Shown here: piece after piece, positions 19,531 through 27,473 of the stretch
How the letters are laid out: each line of letters opens with the position of its first letter
Numbering within the stretch: position 1 is the first letter of the stretch
Origin: Roseburia sp. 1XD42-69
Lineage (GTDB): Bacteria > Bacillota > Clostridia > Lachnospirales > Lachnospiraceae
Direction of reading: 5' to 3'
Assembly: GCF_003612565.1 (NCBI RefSeq)
Contig: NZ_RAZG01000005.1
Coordinates: 62,001 to 126,000, forward strand
Length of the DNA stretch: 64,000 nt
The notes under the pieces: generated by a model
What the model was told of the DNA's origin: nothing
The model's input: the letters and a program-made list of their open reading frames with translations, nothing else
Databases searched by the model: none
Made by a program: the position numbers and the translations under genes

Positions 19531-20001
19531 TTACCTCCTTTTCACGGGAATCAAAAATTCATGTTCTGCCCCAACGCAATAATTATCTGAAACCTTTACA
19601 AAAAGCCGGTAATTTCCCTGCGTAACAAAGGTTACGGCCCCGTTCACAGTCTCTAACTCCATCCCTGCCTGGTCAAAGGCCTTTATTATCCGGATTTCTG
19701 CAGGTTTCCCCTCTTCGTCCTCCGCCACAAACAAATCCTCCGGGGCATATGGCTTTCCCACAGAAATTTCGTTTTCCAGGAAACGGATTTCCGGTGGTTT
19801 CCGCTCAAGGACAATCCCGGATTGTTCCCCGTCTTTATAAACGGAATAATCCACCCCGGAAATTTCAAACCTGTCCCCTAAAATCGCAGAAAGCCCAACT
19901 GCATCCCCTGATTTTATCCCTGCAAAAAGTATGTAACATACCAGCAAAACCGCCAGGGCACTGCCTATAGACTTTCCATACTGCTCCGCCGCTTCTCTCA
20001 T
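19531..20001 (-). CDS. Flp-like leaderless pilin with surface domain
   Basis: 156 residues from the ATG at 20001, with AGGAGGGATTGT just upstream; the longer frame reads through the neighbouring small gene and is rejected. The N terminus MREAAEQYGKSIGSALAVLL resembles the mature end of Flp pilins (xxxEYG followed by a hydrophobic helix). A ~110-residue extracellular beta-rich domain follows, with EISVGKPYAPEDLFVA and YRLFVKVSDNY. It shares the x-E-Q-Y8-G9 pattern with three other small proteins of the locus. It ends five bases before the next pseudopilin gene. Confidence 0.65.
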   Translation of the reverse strand: MREAAEQYGKSIGSALAVLLVCYILFAGIKSGDAVGLSAILGDRFEISGVDYSVYKDGEQSGIVLERKPPEIRFLENEISVGKPYAPEDLFVAEDEEGKPAEIRIIKAFDQAGMELETVNGAVTFVTQGNYRLFVKVSDNYCVGAEHEFLIPVKRR

Positions 20002-20011
20002 ACAATCCCTC

Positions 20012-20155
20012 CTAACATGCGCTGTTCCCAAAGAAAATAATAAGTTTCCCCAATATTCCCCCGGAAAATATAAGTCCCAAAACTCCCGCCAGCACAATAA
20101 TCCCCGCAACTGCGCCGAAAATTATGCCGCCGTATTCTTCCGCCATGTAATCCAT
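20012..20155 (-). CDS. Small Flp-like leaderless pilin (47 residues)
   Basis: The frame starts at an ATG (20155) behind a perfect AAAGGAGGAATTT site and reads MDYMAEEYGGIIFGAVAG, then a continuous hydrophobic helix and a short basic/aromatic end. The AEEYG motif followed by a helix matches the mature part of Flp pilins (xxxxEY). There is no leader or Gly cleavage site. It lies between two genes of the Tad-like unit with gaps of about ten bases. The strong ribosome site and the shared motif support a real gene despite its size. Confidence 0.7.
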   Translation of the reverse strand: MDYMAEEYGGIIFGAVAGIIVLAGVLGLIFSGGILGKLIIFFGNSAC

Positions 20156-20166
20156 AAATTCCTCCT

Positions 20167-20274
20167 TTAAAAACCTGACACAATACCTAAAACTTTACCC
20201 AGGCAGCCGCCCAGAAAAAGCCCGGCCAATGCATACAAAACCGCCGCTCCATACTCTTCTGCAATACTTTTCAT
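20167..20274 (-). CDS. Small Flp-like leaderless pilin (35 residues)
   Basis: ATG at 20274 with CAGGAGGTTAT before it. The product is MKSIAEEYGAAVLYALAGLF followed by GGCLGKVLGIVSGF: one hydrophobic helix with AEEYG at the same position as in its neighbour, plus one Cys. It looks like the mature Flp pilin core without leader. Its stop is 12 bases before the next ATG, whose ribosome site overlaps this interval. Confidence 0.68.
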   Translation of the reverse strand: MKSIAEEYGAAVLYALAGLFLGGCLGKVLGIVSGF

Positions 20275-20286
20275 ATAACCTCCTGT

Positions 20287-20658
20287 CTATCTGGCATAAC
20301 CTCTTACCTGATGTTCCGTCACGGAGTTTAAAAAACCGATTCGATAGGGATAAGTCAACACAACTTCCGCCATCACCACATCCCTAGTATCCCCCGCCGA
20401 GGGGGTGATATATACCCGGGCCGCCCCTCCCCTTGTAAAAGTCTTAACGGAAATCTTATATCCATTGTCAATGGCCTGCTGGATACACCCGTTTAAAACT
20501 TGAGGGCTGAAATTACTGTTTTCCAGTTCCGCCACAAGATCCGCCTTATAGCTTAATGCATTGGATGCATCCATCTGGGCGGAAAGAACCCCTGTGCCGA
20601 GAAGCAGCACCAACAACATAAAAAATACTCCTGTAAATGATTTTATAACCTGACTCAT
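20287..20658 (-). CDS. TadE-like minor pseudopilin
   Basis: 123 residues: MSQVIKSFTGVFFMLLVLLL opens with a single membrane helix close to the N terminus, then a compact alpha/beta domain (QVLNGCIQQAIDNGYKIS...VVMAEVVLTYPYRI). Size, topology and position after the TadB/C-like gene fit a TadE/TadF pseudopilin. The ~8-residue cytoplasmic stub matches the leaderless neighbours. Similarity to known TadE sequences is weak by eye. Confidence 0.55.
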   Translation of the reverse strand: MSQVIKSFTGVFFMLLVLLLGTGVLSAQMDASNALSYKADLVAELENSNFSPQVLNGCIQQAIDNGYKISVKTFTRGGAARVYITPSAGDTRDVVMAEVVLTYPYRIGFLNSVTEHQVRGYAR

Positions 20659-20667
20659 ACTTCCTCC

Positions 20668-22086
20668 TTACACCTGCACCCTGGAAAAAAAGGCAAACAA
20701 GATTAAAGTCATATCCAGAACCATTTTTAAAGCCCCCAGCAATGCAGGTATTAAAAATAACATATACATTTTTGCCGCTTTATCCTGATTGGACATAGCC
20801 TCCGCCTCCCCCATCCACCGGGCATTCCTGGACAAAATTTCCTCCATCTGCACATCTGCGTCAGAACCGCTGCCATCTGAGAGGGAATAAAGCATACCCA
20901 TTGCCGAGGATATCTCCGGTATGGAAAATTCCTGCATAAACCGGGAAAAAGGCACATTGGATTCCGGTGAAGCCTCCAAGTGCTCCACAAGATTTATAAG
21001 CTCAGGCTTTAAAATTTCCGGTGCGGATTCCATGCTTTTTTTTATAGAATTTTGTACGTTTTCCGTCTGCAGAAGCAGAGATACTTCCATCAGCCAGTCT
21101 GGAAAAGCTTTCCTGATTTCATGAACCACGCTTTTCCTTGCCAGGCTATAGCCGATCCTGTGCTGAAAGGCCAGTAAAAGACACACAGGAAATAGAAAGG
21201 CAACACAAAACCAATGACCTGCTGCAAGAAAAAAGATTAAGGAAACCACTGGAATCCCCGCCATATACAGGCTCTTTTTCCTCTCTTTTTTATAGTCAAA
21301 ATGCACCACTTTTTCATACTGATTCAATACACTCCCGGCATTTCCAAAAGATTTTCCTTTGAGCCAGTCTCTGGTAAAATATTGTTCCGTCAGGAGATAC
21401 AGCATAAGGCTTGCAAGAAGCATAAACAGCGTGCCAATCTGATACACCGGACTATCCGTCACCCCCAAATCCCGGAGGGCTCCCTGGCAGAGAACCGGGG
21501 TTAAGAGGCACAAAAGACAGGATAAGAGAATCGCTGATAAAATATTCCTTCTCTGAAACTGGCATCTCTTTTGATAGGAAACCGTCTCTTTCTCCCACAC
21601 ATCCCTGTCTTTTAACAAAATTCTCACAGAGGCCTCACAGTCTCCCCCAATCCTCTCCGTCCTTAACATCAGACGGTGGACATAGCTGATGCGCTGGGCG
21701 GGATACTCCCTCTCTATGCGGTTTAAAGCCTTTTCCAATACCTGGCCCTCGCCGTAGGTATCCCGTATATAGGACAGGGCATCCCCGATGCAGGATTTCA
21801 TGGTCCCCCTGGGAAAAAGCCTTTCCACATCTGTGAGGGCCGATAAAATCTTATGATTTTTCCGAAATGAATAAAGCACCTGCTCCATATAAATATTGGC
21901 ATCCGCAAACCTTCTCTGCTGTAAAAGACGGAGATTCCTCCCCCTTTTCCAAAGCGGAAGCGCCCCGGCAAAGGCAGCCCCTAAAATCAAAACACAGAGC
22001 AGCTTTAACCGGTAGAGATAACTTAAAATTCCACCGGCAAATACCACCGGCAAAAATACATACCATTCCCTTACCCGTTTTCCCAT
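20668..22086 (-). CDS. TadB/TadC-like inner membrane platform protein
   Basis: 472 residues with membrane helices near 11-40, 180-235, 275-310 and at the C terminus. The two cytoplasmic four-helix T2SSF-type segments are visible: MEQVLYSFRKNHKILSALTD... near residue 70 and AFPDWLMEVSLLLQTENVQ near 345. Tad systems normally have two such proteins, TadB and TadC; here one protein carries both halves. Its start overlaps the 3' end of the ATPase gene by 16 bases. It should anchor pilus assembly and couple to the ATPase. Confidence 0.82.
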   Translation of the reverse strand: MGKRVREWYVFLPVVFAGGILSYLYRLKLLCVLILGAAFAGALPLWKRGRNLRLLQQRRFADANIYMEQVLYSFRKNHKILSALTDVERLFPRGTMKSCIGDALSYIRDTYGEGQVLEKALNRIEREYPAQRISYVHRLMLRTERIGGDCEASVRILLKDRDVWEKETVSYQKRCQFQRRNILSAILLSCLLCLLTPVLCQGALRDLGVTDSPVYQIGTLFMLLASLMLYLLTEQYFTRDWLKGKSFGNAGSVLNQYEKVVHFDYKKERKKSLYMAGIPVVSLIFFLAAGHWFCVAFLFPVCLLLAFQHRIGYSLARKSVVHEIRKAFPDWLMEVSLLLQTENVQNSIKKSMESAPEILKPELINLVEHLEASPESNVPFSRFMQEFSIPEISSAMGMLYSLSDGSGSDADVQMEEILSRNARWMGEAEAMSNQDKAAKMYMLFLIPALLGALKMVLDMTLILFAFFSRVQV

Positions 22087-23162
22087 TTCTCTTCTCCTTC
22101 CTTAAGCATCTGCCTGATTTTACCGCAGAAAAAAGGATCACTGATTTTCGCTCTGGCAAACCGCTCCAACACCTCCTGGGGGAGGGATGCGCCCTGCATC
22201 CTTCCCCCTTTTGCAGCAAGGGCAATCCGGTTATCCCCCTCTTTCTGGTAAAAAAAGCAAATCTGGTCTATATAACGCCTAATTTTTCCGTCTCTTACGC
22301 TCTCCTTCCTTCTGAGAAGGACACCGACATCCACATAAGAGTAAATATCATTTACCAGACGCCCTGCGTCCAGCCTGTTTTCCATCATATTTAACAGCCT
22401 GTCAGGTATCTTTCTCACATCGTCGGTATGAATTGTGGTAAAACCTTTAATTCCTGTGGACCAGCACTCAATCAAAGCCTTTGCCTCCCTGGAGCGCACC
22501 TCAGAGAGCATCATCCAGTTGGGGTTTAAGCGCAGGCATGTCTTAATAGCTTTGGAATAATCCAGGCGCGGATTGATTTTAAGCTCCACGCAGTCCTTCC
22601 CCGGATTAATCTGCCTGTAATGCCACTCCGGGTTATCCTCAATGGTAATCACTTTTTCATTTGCCGGGATAAACTGGGAAAAAAATTTAGCGCACTCGGT
22701 TTTACCTGCTGCGGGCTCCCCGCAGAAAACAAAATTCATTTTGGCCAGAACACAATTTACCAGCATCTCTAACATTTCCCTGGAACAGTACTCCTGCTCC
22801 AGGGCCTTTGCCGGAGTAAAACGTACCCTGGGCAGAGATTTCCGAATACAAAAAGACCTGCCCGTCAAAGCCACCGACTCATGGACAATGGTAATCCTAA
22901 GATGCCCTGTCTCCGCCTCCAGCACGTTTTCCATCTGGTTAAATCCCCGGCTCACCTCATTGGCAATCCTCCCTGCAAACTGTTCTAAAAAAGAAGGGGT
23001 AATTTTCTCCTTGGCCGCATCAATTTTGCATCTGCGGTTCTCCGTTGTCACAATCCACAAATCCTCCCCGTTAAAATCAATATCCGTAATCTGTGGATTT
23101 GCGATATAGGGATAGAGCGGCCCGAATGCTTCGGGATTCATATTAATTTCCGTACTAATCAC
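22071..23162 (-). CDS. CpaF/TadA-family pilus assembly ATPase
   Basis: 363 residues starting at a GTG (AAAGGAGATTTTTT before it). Walker A GEPAAGKT at 148-155, Asp-box Glu near 175 (VITIEDNPEW), a Walker B region ending MMLSEVR (Glu221), and the His box GFTTIHTDD at 240-248 are all present, so ATP hydrolysis should work. The N-terminal ~90 residues are shorter than in classical TadA. It powers assembly of the pilin-like proteins downstream. Confidence 0.92.
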   Translation of the reverse strand: MISTEINMNPEAFGPLYPYIANPQITDIDFNGEDLWIVTTENRRCKIDAAKEKITPSFLEQFAGRIANEVSRGFNQMENVLEAETGHLRITIVHESVALTGRSFCIRKSLPRVRFTPAKALEQEYCSREMLEMLVNCVLAKMNFVFCGEPAAGKTECAKFFSQFIPANEKVITIEDNPEWHYRQINPGKDCVELKINPRLDYSKAIKTCLRLNPNWMMLSEVRSREAKALIECWSTGIKGFTTIHTDDVRKIPDRLLNMMENRLDAGRLVNDIYSYVDVGVLLRRKESVRDGKIRRYIDQICFFYQKEGDNRIALAAKGGRMQGASLPQEVLERFARAKISDPFFCGKIRQMLKEGEEKWENG

Positions 23163-23180
23163 AAAAAATCTCCTTTCCCC

Positions 23181-23369
23181 CTATGGCGCAGGGGCAAATC
23201 CCGCTGCCATATTGGCATCTTTATAAAACCTTTTAATTAAATCTGCAAAAGCCTGATACACCACGCTGGTGTTGTCATTTCCAATCACCAGTGTAATAAT
23301 GCCAATTACGGCAATAATTGCCAGAACCGTAATAATAGTTGAACCGTACTGTTTAAATATCTCATCCAT
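23181..23369 (-). CDS. Small Flp-like major pilin candidate (62 residues)
   Basis: MDEIFKQYGSTIITVLAIIA begins with an amphipathic stub and Tyr8-Gly9, then a long hydrophobic helix, and a ~30-residue tail (VVYQAFADLIKRFYKDANM). That is the shape of a mature Flp pilin. No leader or prepilin peptidase site precedes it. AAGGAGATATTTATT lies upstream of the ATG, and the gene overlaps the end of the TadZ-like gene by eight bases. Being next to the ATPase and having the best ribosome site, it may be the major subunit. Confidence 0.7.
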   Translation of the reverse strand: MDEIFKQYGSTIITVLAIIAVIGIITLVIGNDNTSVVYQAFADLIKRFYKDANMAAGFAPAP

Positions 23370-23892
23370 AATAAATATCTCCTTTTCTTTTTCCGTATTT
23401 TCCTATGGCCATAAGCAATTCCTTTAAACATTGCCCAAAGACCCTGTTTTCATAACAAAATTCTTCTTGCTGCCATTTGAGATAAGATAGAATCCTCCCT
23501 GACTCATAGGCCTTTTGAAACCGCTGATTATAGGGTATGGGGCAAATTCTCTCCATGGAAATCCGATACCACCTGGAAAACCGCTCCAACTCTCTTTTTT
23601 GACTGTGATGATACTTTCCGATTAGGAAAATGATGTTATTTTGAAACATTGACTGATTTAGAAATAATTCCTCCCACGTAGATTCGGTGAGGGATAAATT
23701 AACTGCAAGCAAATCCCAGGATGAAATCTGCTTTAAATCTGCGGCACTCCACTGGCCAAAGTCTGTAAATTCCGCCTTTTGGATGCCTGCTCTCTCCCTG
23801 AGCACAGGGTGAAAAAATGCTCCCCACGCAGCAAGCTGCATGTTGGCACTGGTGCCCGCTTTCGGCTCCGCTCCTAAAAAAGCTACCTGCAA
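23362..23892 (-). CDS. TadZ/MinD-like protein with degenerate Walker A
   Basis: About 176 residues. A TTG at 23892 lies the usual six bases after AAAGGAGGA, while a GTG at 23898 touches that site, so the TTG start is preferred. The N terminus QVAFLGAEPKAGTSANMQLA mirrors the deviant Walker A of ParA/MinD/TadZ proteins but lacks the second Lys; later motifs are poor. Most TadZ proteins are ~350 residues, so this is about half-length and probably does not hydrolyse ATP. Being first in the Tad-like unit, it could place the complex at a cell site. Confidence 0.6.
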   Translation of the reverse strand: MQVAFLGAEPKAGTSANMQLAAWGAFFHPVLRERAGIQKAEFTDFGQWSAADLKQISSWDLLAVNLSLTESTWEELFLNQSMFQNNIIFLIGKYHHSQKRELERFSRWYRISMERICPIPYNQRFQKAYESGRILSYLKWQQEEFCYENRVFGQCLKELLMAIGKYGKRKGDIYYG

Positions 23893-23970
23893 GGACACTC
23901 CTCCTTTATGATGTTAAACAAATGGGATTATAACGATACACTGATAAATGAAAAGATAAAAGATGAAATT

Positions 23971-23999
23971 ATAATAGCAGGGTTCTATAGATTTGTAAA
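23971..23999 (-). promoter_or_regulatory. Promoter of the Tad-like operon
   Basis: TTTACA at 23994-23999, 17-base spacer, TATTAT at 23971-23976 with an upstream TG (extended -10), on the minus strand. The leader is about 75 bases and AT-rich. No other convincing promoter was seen down to 14.2 kb. Confidence 0.65.
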
Positions 24000-24029
24000 G
24001 AACTTTTTTCAAAAACATAAAAAATATAA

Positions 24030-24061
24030 TAGTAGCCCCGGACGAAAAACATCCGGGACTA
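24030..24061 (-). terminator. Hairpin after the amidase gene
   Basis: AGTCCCGGA and TCCGGGGCT arms close a TGTTTTTCG loop on the minus strand; the following tract is only moderately T-rich. It sits between the amidase stop and the Tad promoter. Confidence 0.5.
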
Positions 24062-24069
24062 AATATTTC

Positions 24070-24888
24070 TCACATAGCCCGCTCCATCCGGGAGGAAACA
24101 ATCATTGTGGGATAGTCAAAGCGCCTGAGCTTTTCCTGGAGCTTTACCGCATCCTCTAATGACTCCACCCTGCCCACAATCACATGGAGCATACCGTCCT
24201 CCTCATAGACGTAGCTGGTAAATCCCTGGGACAAGAGCTGGTCTGCCAGATAATTTGCAGAAGTTTCATAGAAAGACCTGCCCACTTCCACTCCGTAGGA
24301 GGCAGGCTCCTCCTCTTTTTGCCGCTGCATTTCCGGGGGGATTTCCTGGGTTGTGTTTCCCAGGGGAACGGCATTTTCGATTCCGTCGGCAATGGCATTT
24401 GCCACCCCGTAAAAATCTTCGTCAAAAATACGGTTATCCTTATCGTGGTTGATAAATCCTGCCTCAATGAGCACTGCGGGCATCTCTGTCCTGCGAAGCA
24501 CCACAAGCCCTGTTCTCTCCTCGATGCCAAGGTCTGCAAAGCCTCTGTTTACAAGCTCTCTCTGGATAGACTCTGCCAGGGGCATTGCCGGGGAACTTTT
24601 GTCGAAAACCAGTGTCTGCACACCATTGTAAGTATTGTCATTTTCCCCGGAGTTCCTGTGAAAAGAGATAAAATAATCCGCCCCGGCTTCATTGGCAATC
24701 TGGGCTTTCTCATAGGGGGACTGGTACTCATCCCCTGTTCTGGTAAAAATCACATCATAACCCCTCTGTTTCAGCATATCCCCCACTGCCAGGGCAAGAC
24801 GCAGGTTATCGTCTTTTTCTTTTCTTCCCTGGTACATTGCTCCGTTGTCAAAACCGCCGTGTCCGGCATCTATTACGATTAATGCCAT
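24070..24888 (-). CDS. N-acetylmuramoyl-L-alanine amidase (Amidase_3) with SPOR domain
   Basis: 272 residues. Amidase_3 landmarks: zinc His in VIDAGHGG, His in ISFHRNSG, and the catalytic Glu in VLIEAGFIN. A Pro/Glu linker leads to a C-terminal SPOR-like domain (about 200-272; SANYLADQLLSQGF...LHVIVGRVESLEDA). It removes peptides from glycan strands; CwlD-type relatives act on spore cortex. No signal peptide or membrane segment is visible at the N terminus, which is unusual for a cell-wall enzyme. AGGAG lies seven bases before the ATG. It is 60 bases downstream of a CspB-like protease. Confidence 0.88.
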   Translation of the reverse strand: MALIVIDAGHGGFDNGAMYQGRKEKDDNLRLALAVGDMLKQRGYDVIFTRTGDEYQSPYEKAQIANEAGADYFISFHRNSGENDNTYNGVQTLVFDKSSPAMPLAESIQRELVNRGFADLGIEERTGLVVLRRTEMPAVLIEAGFINHDKDNRIFDEDFYGVANAIADGIENAVPLGNTTQEIPPEMQRQKEEEPASYGVEVGRSFYETSANYLADQLLSQGFTSYVYEEDGMLHVIVGRVESLEDAVKLQEKLRRFDYPTMIVSSRMERAM

Positions 24889-24949
24889 GGAATACTCCTA
24901 AATTATTCTTCCCCTTATTTTATGCATGGGCTAAGAAAAGGTGAAAAAA

Positions 24950-26629
24950 TTACACATTTCTCATGCGAAGGAGTGTCTGGTAAAGATTCAGGCGACCGTA
25001 TCCTTCCATACGGTTGGGGTAGAGCTGGTTTGGCATCTGCATAGTTCCGTTAATCAACTGATTTTTTATCTCCAGGGAATTTACAATGGGGTTATTGATG
25101 TACCCGATATTCCACTCCAAAAGAAGGGCCGAAGCCCCCGCTGCTATGGCCGCAGCTGCACTGGTTCCCGTTATTGTCCCGTAATTTCCCCTGTTGTCTT
25201 GGGCAAATACATTCACCGCCGGGGCGGCAAAATCTGGATTTATGGTTCCCTCCAGAGAATATCCCCTGCCGGAATCAAGGTAAGCTCCCCCTGTATATGC
25301 GTTGTATCCTGCCACAGTCATTGGAAGAGCTGCGCCGGAGGGAATCGTTAAGGTGGTATCCGGGTTGGAGTGCAGGAAAAACACTTCCTCCTCCAAAAAA
25401 TCCGTCATGGGAAGGTACATATGAAAATTTCCGCTGTAAACCACACTGGGAAAAACCTCAAATTTCCAGATACCCTCCGCAGGATTCTGGAACTCTATAT
25501 GGATGAGCTGATTTCTGCTTCTAAGCCCTCCCGCCTGGTAATTTATGATAACCGTAGTGTTTTCCAGCAAAAACGTGTGTCTCTGCTGCTGGTTGGAGAA
25601 CACCGGGACTCTCGGAAGCACCTCCCCGGTGGGGGAGATTAAAGAGAGGGAAAAAATCTCCGGGGCATTGGCCCAAAGCTCCATATGAAACCCCCGCATA
25701 TTTTCTGTCACATTCATCTCTACAATATCGGAAGTACTGGGACTTAACGACCCGTAATAGTGGTGTCTGGCGTTTGCCTCATTTCCCACCGCAATACATA
25801 CGGCATTACGGCGTTTCACTGCCATGGCGTCTAAAACACTTGCCAGCCTCCCAGCCTCACCGTGATCCCCCTGGTTATTCCCCAGGCCGAAACAAATAAC
25901 AAGGGGCTGCTGCCTCTCATCCGCCAGGCGGCCTAAATACTCAATCCCTGCAAGAATATCATTTTCCTGAAAAGCAACTGCCCTTTCTTTGATATAATAG
26001 AAATCCCTGAGATTTTGTTTTGCAGGCTTTAATTTTACCACGGCAATTTCCGAAAAAGGCGCAACGCCGATAAAATCATTTTCCAAATCCTCGCTGCCTG
26101 CCGCAATGGACGCCAGCATGGTCCCGTGGCCATTCTCATCTGTCTCCGGCACAAAATCCAGAGGGTTTGGCTGACTTAAGGCATAGTCAACATCCGATTT
26201 TAAATATTCCGTTCCGTAGATAAAATCTTTCGGCGGATGCTCCGATGGCCTGGTCTGGTCCCAAATTGCAATAATCCTGCTGCTTCCGTCCTCATTTCTA
26301 AATCCGCTGTTCTGGTAGGATATTCCCGTATCCACAAAGCCAATTAAAATCCCCCGGCCCTTAAGTTCCAGATTCCGCTGGTTTTGAACCCTTATAATTC
26401 CGCTCTCCTCCAAAGAAGTCTGGTCCAAAGTAGTGTAGAGCTTTGGAATACTGGTGTGATAATACGTGTTAATGGAAAGGGGCGGGACTTCCTCACGGTT
26501 TACATAGTACACCTTATAGTCCCTGCCAAGTCCCTGGCTGCAGATACTCTCCGCATCCTGGACAATATCCACATTGTTTACAAGTATATCGTAAAAATCA
26601 TTGGAATACACTGCATCCTGACAATTCAA
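24950..26629 (-). CDS. Subtilase S8, CspB/CspC-like
   Basis: 559 residues, starting at a TTG with GAGGAAATCAGA upstream; no in-frame ATG is suitable. The S8 triad is complete: Asp100 (GFVDTGI), His168 (NGHGTMLAS) and Ser490 (GTSAAAA). A ~130-residue insert between His and Ser parts, rich in aromatic and beta sequence, fits the jellyroll domain of clostridial Csp proteases. These process cortex hydrolases or act as germination signal proteins. No signal peptide is seen, as is usual for Csp proteins packed in spores. The germination genes at 38.9-42.5 kb fit this, but a housekeeping S8 role is also possible. Confidence 0.85.
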   Translation of the reverse strand: MNCQDAVYSNDFYDILVNNVDIVQDAESICSQGLGRDYKVYYVNREEVPPLSINTYYHTSIPKLYTTLDQTSLEESGIIRVQNQRNLELKGRGILIGFVDTGISYQNSGFRNEDGSSRIIAIWDQTRPSEHPPKDFIYGTEYLKSDVDYALSQPNPLDFVPETDENGHGTMLASIAAGSEDLENDFIGVAPFSEIAVVKLKPAKQNLRDFYYIKERAVAFQENDILAGIEYLGRLADERQQPLVICFGLGNNQGDHGEAGRLASVLDAMAVKRRNAVCIAVGNEANARHHYYGSLSPSTSDIVEMNVTENMRGFHMELWANAPEIFSLSLISPTGEVLPRVPVFSNQQQRHTFLLENTTVIINYQAGGLRSRNQLIHIEFQNPAEGIWKFEVFPSVVYSGNFHMYLPMTDFLEEEVFFLHSNPDTTLTIPSGAALPMTVAGYNAYTGGAYLDSGRGYSLEGTINPDFAAPAVNVFAQDNRGNYGTITGTSAAAAIAAGASALLLEWNIGYINNPIVNSLEIKNQLINGTMQMPNQLYPNRMEGYGRLNLYQTLLRMRNV

Positions 26630-26694
26630 TCTGATTTCCTCAGCCTTTTTTATAGTTTATTCCATGGGAAAATTTTGGTTCTAATCACCTCTCC

Positions 26695-27471
26695 CTAATT
26701 TTTTTCCCCTCTCTTTAAAGCAGCAAACAAAAGGATTCCCCCCACTGCCCCGAAAAGCAGGAAGGACTGGACCATAGGCATAAAATCGTATGCCTTACCT
26801 GTCCATATCTCATAAAAATCCCTGTTAAAATACGTTACCGGGAGAAGTTTCGCCACTCCCTGCATCCACCCGGGCATGTTTTCATAATCCACTCCCATCA
26901 TGCCGCCAAATATCATAAAAGCAAAATAAATAATCATTACCCCGCAGTATGTGACGCTGAATTTTTTTAACAGGCAGGCAAGGCCATGGGCCATAATAAA
27001 GCAAAGCACAGAAAAGACAACCATACAAAAAGCGTAGAGCACCCACCCGGAAACTACCGGGGCTTCTAAGCCGATAAAACAGCTTCCTGCAATAAAATAA
27101 ATCAGAAAAGCGGCAAGCATAAAAATTAATTCAGAAACCGCCCGGTTGCAAATTGTTACACTGTTTTTTATTCCAAAGAGCTTAAGGCGCTCCGGTATCC
27201 CCTTTTCCAAATCCTGGGCCTGCATCACCGAATATCCCATCAGAATTGTAGCCAGGGGGATAAGGGCGCCTATGCCCAGAAAAACACTGGTGGAAACCGT
27301 CTTTGCCATAGCGGCGTCACTCATTTCCATTGTCACCATATGGGTGATGAGAATGGACATAAGTACCGGCATTCCCACGCCAAAAATATGCACAAATGGA
27401 TTTCCCGTAACATTTCTAAGTTCATAGAGTATCATAGACTTTGTAATTAATTTCCCCTTTTTCTCTCCCAT
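26695..27471 (-). CDS. ABC transporter permease (ABC-2 type)
   Basis: 258 residues with six predicted membrane helices, a cytoplasmic N terminus and a long helix-rich middle, typical of ABC-2 permeases (LIPLATILMGYSVMQAQDLE after TM2). It starts two bases after the ATPase gene and forms one exporter with it. The two-component system next door and the shared regulatory box point to export of an antimicrobial or signal peptide; the substrate is not known. Confidence 0.88.
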   Translation of the reverse strand: MGEKKGKLITKSMILYELRNVTGNPFVHIFGVGMPVLMSILITHMVTMEMSDAAMAKTVSTSVFLGIGALIPLATILMGYSVMQAQDLEKGIPERLKLFGIKNSVTICNRAVSELIFMLAAFLIYFIAGSCFIGLEAPVVSGWVLYAFCMVVFSVLCFIMAHGLACLLKKFSVTYCGVMIIYFAFMIFGGMMGVDYENMPGWMQGVAKLLPVTYFNRDFYEIWTGKAYDFMPMVQSFLLFGAVGGILLFAALKRGEKN

Positions 27472-27473
27472 TT

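Noticed and set aside
24184-24882. Plus-strand open frame of 232 codons opposite the amidase
   Set aside because: Antisense to intact Amidase_3 and SPOR motifs; the product resembles no protein family.
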